From Flavobacterium endophyticum (lineage in GTDB: Bacteria > Bacteroidota > Bacteroidia > Flavobacteriales > Flavobacteriaceae), in NCBI RefSeq assembly GCF_003634455.1, contig NZ_RBLC01000004.1, positions 1-64,000 of the forward strand: a stretch of 64,000 nucleotides of DNA, written 5' to 3'. This document shows, one piece after another, positions 52,031 through 61,541 of the stretch. Under the pieces are notes generated by a model that was not told the DNA's origin, did no database searches, and was given only the letters and a program-made list of their open reading frames with translations. Each line of letters begins with the position of its first letter. Position 1 is the stretch's first letter. The position numbers were made by a program, and so were the translations under genes.

Positions 52031-53346
52031 AACATCTCAAAATTCAAGGTTCTGCCTTTGCCTTATTACCTTTTTTTGTATTTATTTTTACTTTCCTCGG
52101 AGCAGGAATTGTCCTAAATGATTTTTATGCTTTGCCTTCGCCAGTGGCTGTCACACTTGGAATTATTGTTGCATTTATAATTTTCAAACATTCCACAGAA
52201 CAAAAAATAGATACTTTAATTCAGGGTTGTGGCAATAGCCAAATCATTACAATGTGTCTCATTTATCTGTTTTCTGGAGCTTTTGCTGCAGTCACGCAAG
52301 CCATGGGAGCCGTAGATGCAGTCGTGAATTTAGGAATCAATAATATCGATACAGAATATTTCCCCCTAGGGATATTTCTCATCGCTTCCTTTCTATCAAC
52401 TGCGACAGGGACATCTGTTGGTTCAATCGTTGCTTTAGGACCCATCGCAATCAGTTTGGCAGATAAAAGCGGTGCCTCGATGCCATTAATTGCAGGATCT
52501 TTATTAGGAGGTTCTATGCTTGGCGACAATCTTTCTATTATTTCTGATACGACAATCGCAGCTACACAGTCGTTAGGCTGCGAAATGCGGGACAAGTTTA
52601 AAGTCAATCTCTTTATTGCTTTACCCGCTTCAATTATCACTATTGTTTTGCTGTTTTATTTGGGATTGAATACTGAGGTAAATTCAGTTGCTATGCAAAA
52701 AGAAAACTACGAATTGATTGCCATTCTGCCTTACATTCTTGTGATTGTCCTCTCAGTCACTGGTGTAAACGTCTTCACTACATTGCTGATTGGAATCTTA
52801 GTTGCTGGAGTTATAGGCTTTGCAGGAAACGATTTTACTCTTTTGGACTTTACGCAAAAAATCTACGAAGGTTTTCTCAGCATGACAGACATTTTTCTCT
52901 TCTCAATGTTAACAGGAGGTCTTGCGGCTCTGGTCGAAAAAGCGGGCGGTATCGATTACGTATTACGAAAAATCAAATCTAAGATTAAAAGCAAGAAATC
53001 AGCCCAAATGGGAATCGGAGCTTTAGTTAGCATTACTAATTTAGCTATAGCAAACAACACCGTTTCTATAGTAATTACGGGAGCTGTAGCCAAAGAAATT
53101 AATGACGAATATAAATTAAGTCCAAAAAAGACTGCCGCAATCCTAGATATTTTCTGTTGTATTGTCCAAGGAATCCTTCCCTATGGAGCACAAGTCTTGC
53201 TTATTTTAAACTTTGCAAAAGGAAAATTAAATGTAATCGAACTAATTTCAAATGCATGGTACATTTACATTTTGCTGCTATTTACGATAATCGCAATTTA
53301 TAGCACTACTTGGGATAAAAGGATTAATAAATTCCTGAAAGTTTAA
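52024..53346 (+). CDS. metT: NhaC-family transporter, probable methionine transporter MetT
   Basis: The 440-residue integral membrane protein has about 11-12 hydrophobic segments and the NhaC-type motif STATGTSVGSIVALGPIAISLA followed by GGSMLGDNLSIISDTTIAA. In many bacteria, NhaC-superfamily genes controlled by SAM (S-box) riboswitches have been predicted to import methionine (MetT). The SAM-I-like leader directly upstream points to methionine rather than Na+/H+ exchange. There are two adjacent ATGs (52024 and 52027), both inside the predicted sequestered helix. It is a single gene with no clear terminator before fabG. Substrate remains inference. Confidence 0.8.
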   Translation: MMKHLKIQGSAFALLPFFVFIFTFLGAGIVLNDFYALPSPVAVTLGIIVAFIIFKHSTEQKIDTLIQGCGNSQIITMCLIYLFSGAFAAVTQAMGAVDAVVNLGINNIDTEYFPLGIFLIASFLSTATGTSVGSIVALGPIAISLADKSGASMPLIAGSLLGGSMLGDNLSIISDTTIAATQSLGCEMRDKFKVNLFIALPASIITIVLLFYLGLNTEVNSVAMQKENYELIAILPYILVIVLSVTGVNVFTTLLIGILVAGVIGFAGNDFTLLDFTQKIYEGFLSMTDIFLFSMLTGGLAALVEKAGGIDYVLRKIKSKIKSKKSAQMGIGALVSITNLAIANNTVSIVITGAVAKEINDEYKLSPKKTAAILDIFCCIVQGILPYGAQVLLILNFAKGKLNVIELISNAWYIYILLLFTIIAIYSTTWDKRINKFLKV

Positions 53347-53378
53347 AGAGATACCTTACGTCATTGCAATTGAATTCT

Positions 53379-53386
53379 TATATTTG
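53379..53386 (+). promoter_or_regulatory. -7 element of the fabG promoter
   Basis: A perfect TATATTTG lies 34 bases before the ATG at 53421. Transcription should begin near 53393. Confidence 0.65.
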
Positions 53387-53420
53387 TCAACCTAACAAGA
53401 GCAAACTAAATTAAAATAGA

Positions 53421-54167
53421 ATGAAATTATTAGAAGGAAAAACAGCGATTATTACAGGCGCTAGCCGAGGAATTGGTAGAGGAATTGCCGAAGTTTTTGC
53501 AAAACACGGAGCAAACGTAGCATTTACATACAGTTCATCTGCAGAAGCTGCAAAAGTTCTTGAAGACGAATTGATTGCACTTGGCGTGAAAGCAAAAGGC
53601 TACCAGTCAAATGCTGCTGATTTCAACGAAGCGCAAAAATTAGTTGACGATGTTATCGCAACTTTTGGAAACATCGATATCTTGATCAACAATGCCGGAA
53701 TTACAAAAGACAACCTTTTGATGCGTATTTCTGAAGAAGATTTCGACAAAGTAATCGAAGTAAACCTGAAATCTGTTTTCAACATGACGAAAGCAGTTCA
53801 AAAAACAATGCTAAAAAACCGTGCTGGTTCCATCATAAACATGAGTTCTGTTGTTGGAGTTAAAGGAAACGCAGGACAAACAAACTATGCCGCATCAAAA
53901 GCTGGAGTTATCGGATTCACGAAATCTGTAGCTTTAGAATTGGGTTCCAGAAATATCCGTTGCAATGCTATCGCACCAGGATTCATTGAAACAGAAATGA
54001 CAGGAAAACTGAATGAAGATGTTGTTCAAGGATGGAGAGATGCTATTCCGTTGAAACGTGGCGGAACAACTGAAGACGTTGCAAATGCTTGCCTTTTCTT
54101 AGCTTCTGACATGAGTGCTTATGTGACAGGACAAGTGATGAACGTTGACGGAGGAATGCTGACATAG
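53421..54167 (+). CDS. fabG: 3-oxoacyl-[acyl-carrier-protein] reductase
   Basis: The 248-residue short-chain dehydrogenase reduces 3-oxoacyl-ACP with NADPH in fatty-acid elongation. The cofactor loop is ITGASRGIGRGIAE, NNAGITKDNLL follows, and the catalytic Ser, Tyr and Lys are in INMSSVVG and YAASKAG. The C-terminus GQVMNVDGGM is typical. The length and motifs match FabG rather than other SDRs. It has its own promoter and a strong terminator. Confidence 0.95.
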   Translation: MKLLEGKTAIITGASRGIGRGIAEVFAKHGANVAFTYSSSAEAAKVLEDELIALGVKAKGYQSNAADFNEAQKLVDDVIATFGNIDILINNAGITKDNLLMRISEEDFDKVIEVNLKSVFNMTKAVQKTMLKNRAGSIINMSSVVGVKGNAGQTNYAASKAGVIGFTKSVALELGSRNIRCNAIAPGFIETEMTGKLNEDVVQGWRDAIPLKRGGTTEDVANACLFLASDMSAYVTGQVMNVDGGMLT

Positions 54168-54185
54168 TCAATTATGAATTTTAAA

Positions 54186-54221
54186 TTAGGAATTACGAAT
54201 TTTGATATGCGTAATTCCTAA
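54186..54221 (+). terminator. Terminator after fabG
   Basis: TTAGGAATTACG and CGTAATTCCTAA form a perfect 12-bp stem with a 12-base loop followed by T7. Confidence 0.88.
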
Positions 54222-54296
54222 TTTTTTTAAGGGATGTCTCTTCGTTAATTTCAAAATAGAGCATTTCAATTTTTTCTAAACCTTGTAATCTAAAAA

Positions 54297-56324
54297 ATGA
54301 CAACAAACACAATCCTATTAATCTTACTTTCAGTACTAATAGCAGGAGGTCTGTCGTTTTTTCAATACTATTTCAGGGCCAAAAACAAATCAAGAACAAA
54401 TCTGTTGTTGGCTTTTTTGCGCTTCTTTTCCATCTTTGGAATTTTATTACTTCTGATAAATCCAAAAATTACAACCAATACTTTTGAGATAGCAAAAACA
54501 CCTTTGCCAATTGTTGTCGATAATTCAAGTTCTATTGCAGAGCTGAAAGCTAACGAAACTGCCTTGGAAGTTTATAAAAAGCTAATTTCAAGTAAGGAGC
54601 TACAAGATAAATTCGAAGTCCAGTCGTATCAATTTTCTAACGAATTTGAGCTTTCAGATAATTTCAGTTTTAAAGGAACGCAGACCAATCTGGATGAAGT
54701 TGCAAAGAATCTCAAAAGCATCAACAAAAACACTGCTTTTCCAACCATAATCTTAACAGACGGAAACCAAACCTCGGGTAACGATTACGTTTACAGCTTC
54801 AATCCTAACAACAAAGTATTCCCAGTAGTTCTTGGAGATACGACTACTTTTTTAGATTTAAAAATCAATCAGCTGAATGTCAATAAATATGCATTCCATA
54901 AAAATAAATTCCCAGTAGAAGTATTTCTTCAATATTCTGGAAACAAAAATATTACTGCTGATTTTAGCATATCTCAAGGAAATTCTGTCCTGAGCAAGCA
55001 AAGTGTTTCTTTTTCTTCTTCTAAAAAAGCAACCGTGCTCAATCTTTTACTTCCGGCCGATAAAGTAGGAGTACAAGTTTTTAAAGCTTCTCTGACATCT
55101 AAAGAAGCTGAAAAAAATACATATAATAATATCAAAAATTTTGCAGTTGAAGTTATTGATCAAAAGTCAGAAGTTGCAATCGTTTCCACAATTAATCACC
55201 CAGATATTGGTGCGTTAAAAAGAGCCATAGAAACTAATCTTCAACGTAAAGTAACTATAGTCAATCCGAATAAAATCAATTCATTACAAGATTATAATGT
55301 TTTGATTTTATACCAGCCTACCGGAGAATTTAAATCTGTTTTTGAAGCCAATAAAACAGCCAATATGAATACTTGGATTGTTACCGGAACCAATACCGAT
55401 TTTAATTTTTTAAATCAGCAACAAGATATAATACAGTTCAAGATGAGTAATCAAAAAGAAGATTATTTATCAGATTTTAGTTCTCAGTTTAATCTATTTG
55501 CGATTGATAATATCGGTTTTGAAAATCTTCCTCCGCTGCAAAATGCTTTCGGTAATCTAGCGGTAAAAGGAAATATAGATGTATTGCTTTCTTCCCGAAT
55601 CCGAAATGTTAATACCAATATGCCTTTGCTAGCTTATTCTGAAAATCAAGGGAAGAGAAATGCTTTTCTTCTTGGAGAAAATATCTGGAAATGGAGACTG
55701 CAAAGCCATATTGACAACCAATCGTATGAAAAATTTGATGTGTTTATCGACAAGACGATTCAATTTTTAGCATCTAACAATGCGAGAAAATCACTTGTTG
55801 TCAACCATGAAAGCTTTTATAACTCTGGCGAAGCAATTGAGATTACCGCACAATATTTCAACAAAAACTATGAGTTTGATGAAAACGCAAGACTCACGAT
55901 TTCGCTTACGAATAAAAAAACAAAACAAACGAAGAATTACGACCTACTTAAAAGTAATAATTCCTATAAAGTCAATCTCGACGGGCTATCTGCAGGAGAG
56001 TATAGCTTTAAAGTTGTAGAGGCCAAGTCAAAAAATACTTATAATGGCTTCTTTGAAGTTCTTGATTTTGATATTGAGAAGCAATTCGTAAATCCCGACT
56101 TGAGCAAGCTGACACAATTAGCTTCGCAGACACAGGGCAAAGTGTTTCATCCCAATCAAGTTGATGAGCTCATAAAATCGCTAGTCCAAAACGAAGATTA
56201 CAAAGCTGTGCAAAAGGCAATTGTCAAAAAAACACCTTTAGTGGATTGGATATGGCTACTGATTTTTATAGCAATTACTTTAGCTGCTGAATGGTTTATC
56301 AGGAAATACCACGGACTACTGTAA
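54297..56324 (+). CDS. Membrane protein with von Willebrand factor A-like domain
   Basis: The 675-residue protein has two N-terminal membrane segments (ILLILLSVLIAGGLSFF; LAFLRFFSIFGILLLLINP) and one at the C-terminus (WIWLLIFIAITLAAEWFI). After the second segment comes a VWA-like domain with an intact MIDAS pattern: DNSSS, a Thr in KGTQTNL and Asp in LTDGNQTSG. The rest is a long beta-rich extracytoplasmic part. It resembles the BatA/BatB-type aerotolerance proteins in topology, but is longer and has no AAA+ (MoxR) gene beside it. Function is unknown. Confidence 0.78.
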   Translation: MTTNTILLILLSVLIAGGLSFFQYYFRAKNKSRTNLLLAFLRFFSIFGILLLLINPKITTNTFEIAKTPLPIVVDNSSSIAELKANETALEVYKKLISSKELQDKFEVQSYQFSNEFELSDNFSFKGTQTNLDEVAKNLKSINKNTAFPTIILTDGNQTSGNDYVYSFNPNNKVFPVVLGDTTTFLDLKINQLNVNKYAFHKNKFPVEVFLQYSGNKNITADFSISQGNSVLSKQSVSFSSSKKATVLNLLLPADKVGVQVFKASLTSKEAEKNTYNNIKNFAVEVIDQKSEVAIVSTINHPDIGALKRAIETNLQRKVTIVNPNKINSLQDYNVLILYQPTGEFKSVFEANKTANMNTWIVTGTNTDFNFLNQQQDIIQFKMSNQKEDYLSDFSSQFNLFAIDNIGFENLPPLQNAFGNLAVKGNIDVLLSSRIRNVNTNMPLLAYSENQGKRNAFLLGENIWKWRLQSHIDNQSYEKFDVFIDKTIQFLASNNARKSLVVNHESFYNSGEAIEITAQYFNKNYEFDENARLTISLTNKKTKQTKNYDLLKSNNSYKVNLDGLSAGEYSFKVVEAKSKNTYNGFFEVLDFDIEKQFVNPDLSKLTQLASQTQGKVFHPNQVDELIKSLVQNEDYKAVQKAIVKKTPLVDWIWLLIFIAITLAAEWFIRKYHGLL

Positions 56325-56420
56325 TAATTTGCTCTTTAATTATTACAAAATCTTCTCAATTTCATATGTTTTTTTGGCTGAAATGACTAAATTTATGCTT
56401 CAACCAAATAAAAACAAATT

Positions 56421-56843
56421 ATGAAAACTAAGTTTTTAAATGTAATCTGTGCTATAATTTTAGTGGGATTACAATCTTGTAGCTGTAAAAAAGGAGCGGA
56501 AGCCGTTGCCGAACTTTCTACCGGTGGCTGGGAATTGGAACAAATGAACGGAGAATCAATTGATCCTGGAGAATTCGCTAAAATTCCGGCACTCAACTTT
56601 GATAAGGCAGAAAGCCGTATCTCAGGAAATTCAGGATGTAATTCTATGTCAGGAAGCTATACTATTAATGAAGATAAAATTACTTTTGGACCTATTGCAC
56701 AGACAAAAATGGCTTGTCAAGGAGCTGGAGAAGGTAAGTTTATGACATTGTTCAATTCTGTACAAAAGTTTAAATTGCAAGGAGATAAGCTTAATTTATA
56801 TGACGGGAACGGTAGTAAAGTACTTTGTTTCAAGAAAAAATAG
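56421..56843 (+). CDS. META domain lipoprotein
   Basis: The 140-residue protein has a lipoprotein signal (IILVGLQSC, Cys near residue 20) and one META/HslJ-type domain: GGWELEQMNGESIDP, SGNSGCNSMSGSYTI and ITFGPIAQTKMACQG. META proteins are secreted or envelope proteins of unknown exact role, some linked to heat or novobiocin tolerance. It is the first of two META genes, five bases apart. Confidence 0.88.
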   Translation: MKTKFLNVICAIILVGLQSCSCKKGAEAVAELSTGGWELEQMNGESIDPGEFAKIPALNFDKAESRISGNSGCNSMSGSYTINEDKITFGPIAQTKMACQGAGEGKFMTLFNSVQKFKLQGDKLNLYDGNGSKVLCFKKK

Positions 56844-56847
56844 TTAG

Positions 56848-57648
56848 ATGAAAAAACAGTTTATAATTGCGTTAACGGCTTTGTATTTTCTATGTATCAA
56901 CTGCAAGCCGAAATCAGCTGAAAAAGAGGTTTCTGGCGTAGATTCTCTTTCCACAGTGAAGGATACAGCAGTTTCGATTAAAAAAACAGGCGGTATTTTT
57001 TTCAAAGCCACAGGAACGGAACCTTTCTGGGGAATCGAAATTTCAGATGATTCTATTCGTTTTACAACTCCGGAAACGGAAAAGAATTTTACGCTAGCTT
57101 ACGGCAAGCCTAATAAGGCGATGGATGCTAATGTTATTTCTTATGAAGCAAAATCCGACAGTATTCATTTAAAATTCACGATCCAGCACGGTGCTTGTTC
57201 TGATGGCATGTCTAATAATCAATATGCTTACAAAGTAAAAGCGTCTTTAAAAAGAGGAAGCGATAAAGATTTCAAGCTTTTAGAAGGCTGCGGCAATTAT
57301 GTTGTTGATCAAAAATTGCAGGGCACTTGGGTTTTAGAAGAATTAGAGGGCAAAACAATTGATGCTAAAGATTTTGAGAAAGAGCTTCCCAATGTAGAAA
57401 TAAATACAAGCGAGGCTAAATTTACAGGTTTTGCCGGCTGTAATAGGATGGGAGGGAAGTTGTTTTATGAAAAAGAAATATTACGCTTTTCTGATATTTT
57501 TACAACTGAAATGATGTGTCCCAACTATGATAAAGAAAAACTGCTTGTGAAAGCTTTGCAGAGCACGACGCGTTACGAGATTAAAGACAACAAGCTTTAT
57601 CTTTTCAATCCGGAAGGAACAAAGGCTATATTTCGAAAAAAAGAATAA
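56848..57648 (+). CDS. Lipoprotein with COG3650-like and META domains
   Basis: The 266-residue protein has a lipoprotein signal (LYFLCINC) and two domains. Residues about 45-150 form a COG3650-like domain (FKATGTEPFWGIEISDDSIRF, HGACSDGMSNNQYAYKV). Residues about 155-266 are a META domain (GTWVLEELEGKTIDA, FAGCNRMGGKLFY, TEMMCPNYDKEKLLVKAL). It probably arose by fusion with a copy of its neighbour's domain. Both genes form one operon ended by a strong hairpin. Confidence 0.86.
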   Translation: MKKQFIIALTALYFLCINCKPKSAEKEVSGVDSLSTVKDTAVSIKKTGGIFFKATGTEPFWGIEISDDSIRFTTPETEKNFTLAYGKPNKAMDANVISYEAKSDSIHLKFTIQHGACSDGMSNNQYAYKVKASLKRGSDKDFKLLEGCGNYVVDQKLQGTWVLEELEGKTIDAKDFEKELPNVEINTSEAKFTGFAGCNRMGGKLFYEKEILRFSDIFTTEMMCPNYDKEKLLVKALQSTTRYEIKDNKLYLFNPEGTKAIFRKKE

Positions 57649-57662
57649 TATTCTATACAAAC

Positions 57663-57686
57663 AAAAAGAGGCATTTGCCTCTTTTT
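57663..57686. terminator. Bidirectional terminator after the META genes
   Basis: AAAAAGAGGC and GCCTCTTTTT enclose ATTT. The stem lies between a plus-strand stop at 57648 and a minus-strand stop at 57687, so it serves both. Confidence 0.9.
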
Positions 57687-58085
57687 TTATTCTTGCATTT
57701 CAAAAAGCTGTACTTGATTTTTCAGCCTTTCAATCAGCATGTTCATCATTCTTTTGTTGAGAGAAGAGGAGTTCTTTATGTATTCGTTGTATTCGGCAAT
57801 TGTAAACAATCCTATGACGATTCCTTTTAGCGAATTCCTGAACTTGATATCTTTTTGGATCGAGTTTTCGATATAGGCTAATTTCTTTTCGACAGAATAG
57901 GCATAAAAATCATTTTTGTACTTTGATATGTAATTTCTAAAAACGTCGATGAAAAGATCATTCTGCAGTTTTAAGATGGGGCGTAAGACCTGGTTTTGAA
58001 AAATTTCATCTGATGAAGACTGACTTGTGACTGTTCCTAAAGTTTCACCTCTGAATTCAGAAATGAAAGCGTCTCTATTTTCCAT
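57687..58085 (-). CDS. Conserved Flavobacterium protein, sometimes labelled glyoxalase
   Basis: The 132-residue, mostly helical protein contains FRGETLGTVTSQSSSDEIFQNQVLRPILK and LNKRMMNMLIERLKNQVQLFE. Relatives carry the database name glyoxalase, but I see no VOC-fold repeats or metal ligands, so that label is doubtful. It is soluble and encoded downstream of ompA on the same strand, separated by a terminator. Confidence 0.72.
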   Translation of the reverse strand: MENRDAFISEFRGETLGTVTSQSSSDEIFQNQVLRPILKLQNDLFIDVFRNYISKYKNDFYAYSVEKKLAYIENSIQKDIKFRNSLKGIVIGLFTIAEYNEYIKNSSSLNKRMMNMLIERLKNQVQLFEMQE

Positions 58086-58110
58086 GGTTTTTCTTTTAAA
58101 GATAAAAAAA

Positions 58111-58134
58111 AACCGCCGTATTGCTACAGCGGTT
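58111..58134 (-). terminator. Terminator after the OmpA-family gene
   Basis: AACCGC and GCGGTT enclose 12 bases, and the minus-strand hairpin runs into a T8-9 tract. Confidence 0.85.
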
Positions 58135-58154
58135 TTAAAATATTTATGAAGAAA

Positions 58155-59420
58155 TTATTTTACTCTAAAAGTAACTCTTCTTACGATTTGACGTGCTTCT
58201 TTAGAATTTTTATTCACAGAAGCATCTTCACCATTTCCGATAACAGTTAATCTTGAAGCATCAATTCCTGAGTTGGTAACAATTGCTTTTACAGCATCAG
58301 CTCTTCTTTGAGAAAGTTCTTTGTTGTAGTCTGAATTACCAATTTCGTCAGCATATCCAATAATTTCAGCATTAGCCGATGGATTTGCTTTCAAATATTT
58401 CACTAAGAAATCAACACCTGAAAGAGAAGAATTTGTTGGTTTTGCAGAATTAAAGTCAAAATACACGTTTACATAACCGCCATTGATTAGTTCTTCAATT
58501 GTGCTGTTAGATGCTGTTGCTTTACCATTTTGTCCGTAAGTCTTGTCTAAATAGCTTTCTAGCTCATCTGGAACACCATTTTGGTTTCTATCGATTGACT
58601 GGCCTTTTGTATTTACAGCAACACCAGCAATAGAATTAGGCTCAAGATCATACATGTCTGGCACGCCATCTTTATCAGAATCAGCTAATCCAGTTTCAAT
58701 CATTCCAACTCTGTCTTCAAGTGCTTTCAGCTCATCGCTTTTATCTTCAGAATACCAGTCAGCATGCTTCTCGTTTTTACCTAGATAGAAAGTGAAACCT
58801 ACAGAAGCATTAAGCAAGGTCCCATCAAAAGCTCCAGTAGTTGTATTTCCTTGGCCATCAAAATTATAGTTTTGCTTTCCATTAACGATTCCCGTTAGGT
58901 CACCTGTCAATACGATACTGTTACTTAATTTAATTTGTCCAGTAAGACCCAAGATACCATGTCCCATGTAGTCTTCGCCATCAAAACCATCTTTAGAAGT
59001 CAGCTGAGATGCACCAAATCCACCATGCGCCAATAAGCCGAAAGTATCTGTCCAGTCTTCAAAATTTAGGACTCTTCCTAAATTGACAACTCCTTGCAAG
59101 CTGGTTCTTAGGTAAGTGCTTTCAAATGGAGCGCTGTCATCATGCTCTTGGAATTTATCATACCCGAAATCCAGTTTCAAACCAAATTTTGGATTAAACA
59201 TATACCTTACGCCTAAATCAGCATGGAAAAGGTTTAATGTTGATGTATAATAACCATCGGTCATTGTTCTAGTTGGCTTATTCACCCCTCCGTTTACCTC
59301 AATAGACCATTTGTTGTAGTCATCTGCTGGTGCTTTTTCCACAACGGCTGCGGATTCTTGTGCATTCGCCGAAGCAAAAGCCAGCAATAAAAACGATAGT
59401 AATGGTAAATTCTTTTTCAT
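58155..59420 (-). CDS. OmpA family outer membrane protein
   Basis: The 421-residue protein has a signal peptide (LPLLSFLLLAFASANAQ), an N-terminal eight-strand-type beta-barrel (VRYMFNPKFGLKLDFGYDKF), calcium-binding thrombospondin type 3 repeats (DSDKDGVPDMYDLEPNS; DRNQNGVPDELE) and a C-terminal peptidoglycan-binding OmpA domain (VYFDFNSAKPTN, IIGYADEIGNSDYNKELSQRRADAV). It ties the outer membrane to the wall and is probably abundant. A perfect minus-strand -7 TATCTTTG at 59493-59486 gives a leader of about 58 bases. Confidence 0.95.
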   Translation of the reverse strand: MKKNLPLLSFLLLAFASANAQESAAVVEKAPADDYNKWSIEVNGGVNKPTRTMTDGYYTSTLNLFHADLGVRYMFNPKFGLKLDFGYDKFQEHDDSAPFESTYLRTSLQGVVNLGRVLNFEDWTDTFGLLAHGGFGASQLTSKDGFDGEDYMGHGILGLTGQIKLSNSIVLTGDLTGIVNGKQNYNFDGQGNTTTGAFDGTLLNASVGFTFYLGKNEKHADWYSEDKSDELKALEDRVGMIETGLADSDKDGVPDMYDLEPNSIAGVAVNTKGQSIDRNQNGVPDELESYLDKTYGQNGKATASNSTIEELINGGYVNVYFDFNSAKPTNSSLSGVDFLVKYLKANPSANAEIIGYADEIGNSDYNKELSQRRADAVKAIVTNSGIDASRLTVIGNGEDASVNKNSKEARQIVRRVTFRVK

Positions 59421-59892
59421 AATTCTTAATGGATTTTATTTAAGTTTTAATTTAAATTGTTCTTTACAACTTTAAAATTATGAGGCAAAGATAGACCATA
59501 AGATTTTAACATTTCCGGCTTTTTGTTATATAATTCCCATATTTATATTTTTTTTAATAATTCCATAACTTTTTTTTATGACGGTTATAAATCTCTTTTT
59601 TAATCGTTGATACTCTTGTATTTCCTAGAAAATACTATGTATTTCAGAGAGTTACAAATTAAATAAAATTAATAGTTAAGTTTGAGTTTTGGCTTTTTTA
59701 TAGTAGGAACTATAAAATTGAGAAAGGACCATTAAGAGGGAATTTCTAAGAAAAAAATTAACATTTATTAAGAATTGGACGTGTTTCCAGTTTGTTTTTG
59801 CAAGATTAACTTAAGATTTTAGGCTAAATGATTGGCAAGAATTGTCTTAGGATGACAGAGAAATCGTTAATTTTGCCTTACAAATTAAGACT
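59421..59892. other. Divergent intergenic region between ompA-like and thioesterase genes
   Basis: The 472-bp AT-rich gap holds a minus-strand -7 element for the OmpA gene (TATCTTTG, 59493-59486). It also holds a plus-strand promoter for the thioesterase (TTG 59842-59844, TAATTTTG 59868-59875, 23 bases apart). No coding frame or clear RNA structure was seen in the roughly 350 bases between them. Confidence 0.6.
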
Positions 59893-60282
59893 ATGAGATT
59901 TCATACAAGAAAATGGGTCAAACCAGAGGATTTAAATCCTAACCAAACGCTATTTGGAGGAAAACTTTTATCGTGGATCGACGAAGAAGCAGCTTTATAT
60001 TCCATAATTCAATTAGAAAACGAACGTGTTGTTACCAAACACATGTCCGAAATTAACTTTATAAGTTCGGCCAAGCAAGGAGATATTGTTGAAATTGGTA
60101 TCGATGTGGTAAAGTTTGGAAAGACTTCTATAACGTTGAAATGCGAAGTGCGAAATATCATGACCAAAGAAACCATCATTACTGTTAACTCTATAACAAT
60201 GGTAAATCTGGATAGCTTTGGACGTCCTTCGATGCATGGAAAAACTTCCATTGAATTTATCCGCGACCGGATGAAGAAATAG
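59893..60282 (+). CDS. Acyl-CoA thioesterase, hot-dog fold
   Basis: The 129-residue protein has the YciA-type pattern: VKPEDLNPNQTLFGGKLLSWIDEEAAL, with the catalytic-region Asp and Glu in WIDEEA, and EINFISSAKQGDIVEI. It hydrolyses acyl-CoA esters. The chain-length range cannot be read from the sequence. It is a single gene with its own promoter, convergent with mscS-like. Confidence 0.9.
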   Translation: MRFHTRKWVKPEDLNPNQTLFGGKLLSWIDEEAALYSIIQLENERVVTKHMSEINFISSAKQGDIVEIGIDVVKFGKTSITLKCEVRNIMTKETIITVNSITMVNLDSFGRPSMHGKTSIEFIRDRMKK

Positions 60283-60287
60283 TTTTC

Positions 60288-61538
60288 TTATTCTGAAAAG
60301 ACTCCTTTTTCTGAAGGAAGCTCATATATTTCCAAATCAAAATAAGGCACGGCTGCTATGATATGGTCAAAAATATCGGCCATAATATATTCGTAGTTAA
60401 TCCATCTCTTGTCATTTGAGAAGGCATAAATCTCAATAGGAATACCCTTTTCTGTCGGCTGTAGGTGGCGGCACATCATGGTCATGTCTTTATTTATTCC
60501 AGGATGGTTTGACAGATATTGGTTGATATACTTTCTAAACAATCCTAAATTAGTCATGTTTCTGCCATTGATCGTCAGGCTTTTATCGATGTTGTTATTT
60601 GTATTGTACTTTTCGATATCCTGCTGCCTGTGTTCGATATACGACGAAACAAGCTGTATTTTTTTCAAGCCTTCTAGCTCGTCATTATGTAAAAAGCGAA
60701 CACTGTTAGCCTTAATCAAAATGTATCTTTTTATGCGCCTTCCTCCTGAATTTTGCATCCCGCGCCAGTTTCGGAAAGAATCAGAAATCAAGCTATACGT
60801 CGGAATCGTAGTTGTAGTATTATCAAAATTTCGCACTTTTACTGTAGCCAGATTTATTTCGATTACATCACCGTCGGCGCCGAACTTTTCAAAAGTGACC
60901 CAGTCGCCAATCCTCACCAAATCGTTTACAGAGACTTGTATGCTGGCTACAAATCCTAGAATTGTATCCTTGAAAATCAAGATAACAATAGCTGAAATGG
61001 CTCCGAAAGTTGCAAATAGTTTTATAAACGAAGTTTCGAAAAGAATCATGACAATGGTCGTGATTCCAAAAATCCAAAGCACAATCATAAATACCTGAAT
61101 GTAACTATCAATCGGCTTGTCGTTAAAATCAGGCAGTCTTTTAAGATAATCTTTTACGGCATTGAGGATGCTTCGTATAATCCAGAGGACCAAAAAGACG
61201 ATATAAATTTCCAATCCTTTTCTGAAGAATCCTTCCCAATAGGCAAAATCCTTCAGAATGATCGGAACGGTTACATTTACAAAAAGAAGCGGAATCAGGT
61301 AGGCAATATATTTTGTGGTTTTATTAGTAACCAGCAAATCATCAAACTGAGTTTTTGTCCTTTCTGCTACGCTGCTAAATATCTCAATCAATATTTTCTT
61401 GAATATATAATGTATGATGTATACAGAAATGGCAAGTAATACAAAGTTAACGGCAACATTCACGTAAGAAGATACCGTTTCGCTGTAGCCCCAGCCTTTC
61501 AGAAGCTTATATGTCCAATTAAATATTTTTTCAATCAT
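60288..61538 (-). CDS. Mechanosensitive ion channel family protein (MscS/YbdG-like)
   Basis: The 416-residue protein has about five membrane segments and the MscS pore and beta-domain (IFKDTILGFVASIQVSVNDLVRIGDWVTFEKFGADGDV-type region, VRNFDNTTTTIPTYSLISDSFRNWRGM). The long N-terminal membrane region and the TTIPTYSLIS insertion match the YbdG/MscM-like subgroup. It releases solutes on hypo-osmotic shock. DUF3817 and nhaA genes lie immediately upstream on the same strand, forming a small ion/osmotic cluster. Confidence 0.92.
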   Translation of the reverse strand: MIEKIFNWTYKLLKGWGYSETVSSYVNVAVNFVLLAISVYIIHYIFKKILIEIFSSVAERTKTQFDDLLVTNKTTKYIAYLIPLLFVNVTVPIILKDFAYWEGFFRKGLEIYIVFLVLWIIRSILNAVKDYLKRLPDFNDKPIDSYIQVFMIVLWIFGITTIVMILFETSFIKLFATFGAISAIVILIFKDTILGFVASIQVSVNDLVRIGDWVTFEKFGADGDVIEINLATVKVRNFDNTTTTIPTYSLISDSFRNWRGMQNSGGRRIKRYILIKANSVRFLHNDELEGLKKIQLVSSYIEHRQQDIEKYNTNNNIDKSLTINGRNMTNLGLFRKYINQYLSNHPGINKDMTMMCRHLQPTEKGIPIEIYAFSNDKRWINYEYIMADIFDHIIAAVPYFDLEIYELPSEKGVFSE

Positions 61539-61541
61539 GTC

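Noticed and set aside
52024..53346. Plain Na+/H+ antiporter function for the NhaC-family protein
   Set aside because: It cannot be excluded, but the SAM-riboswitch-like leader makes methionine transport the better supported hypothesis.
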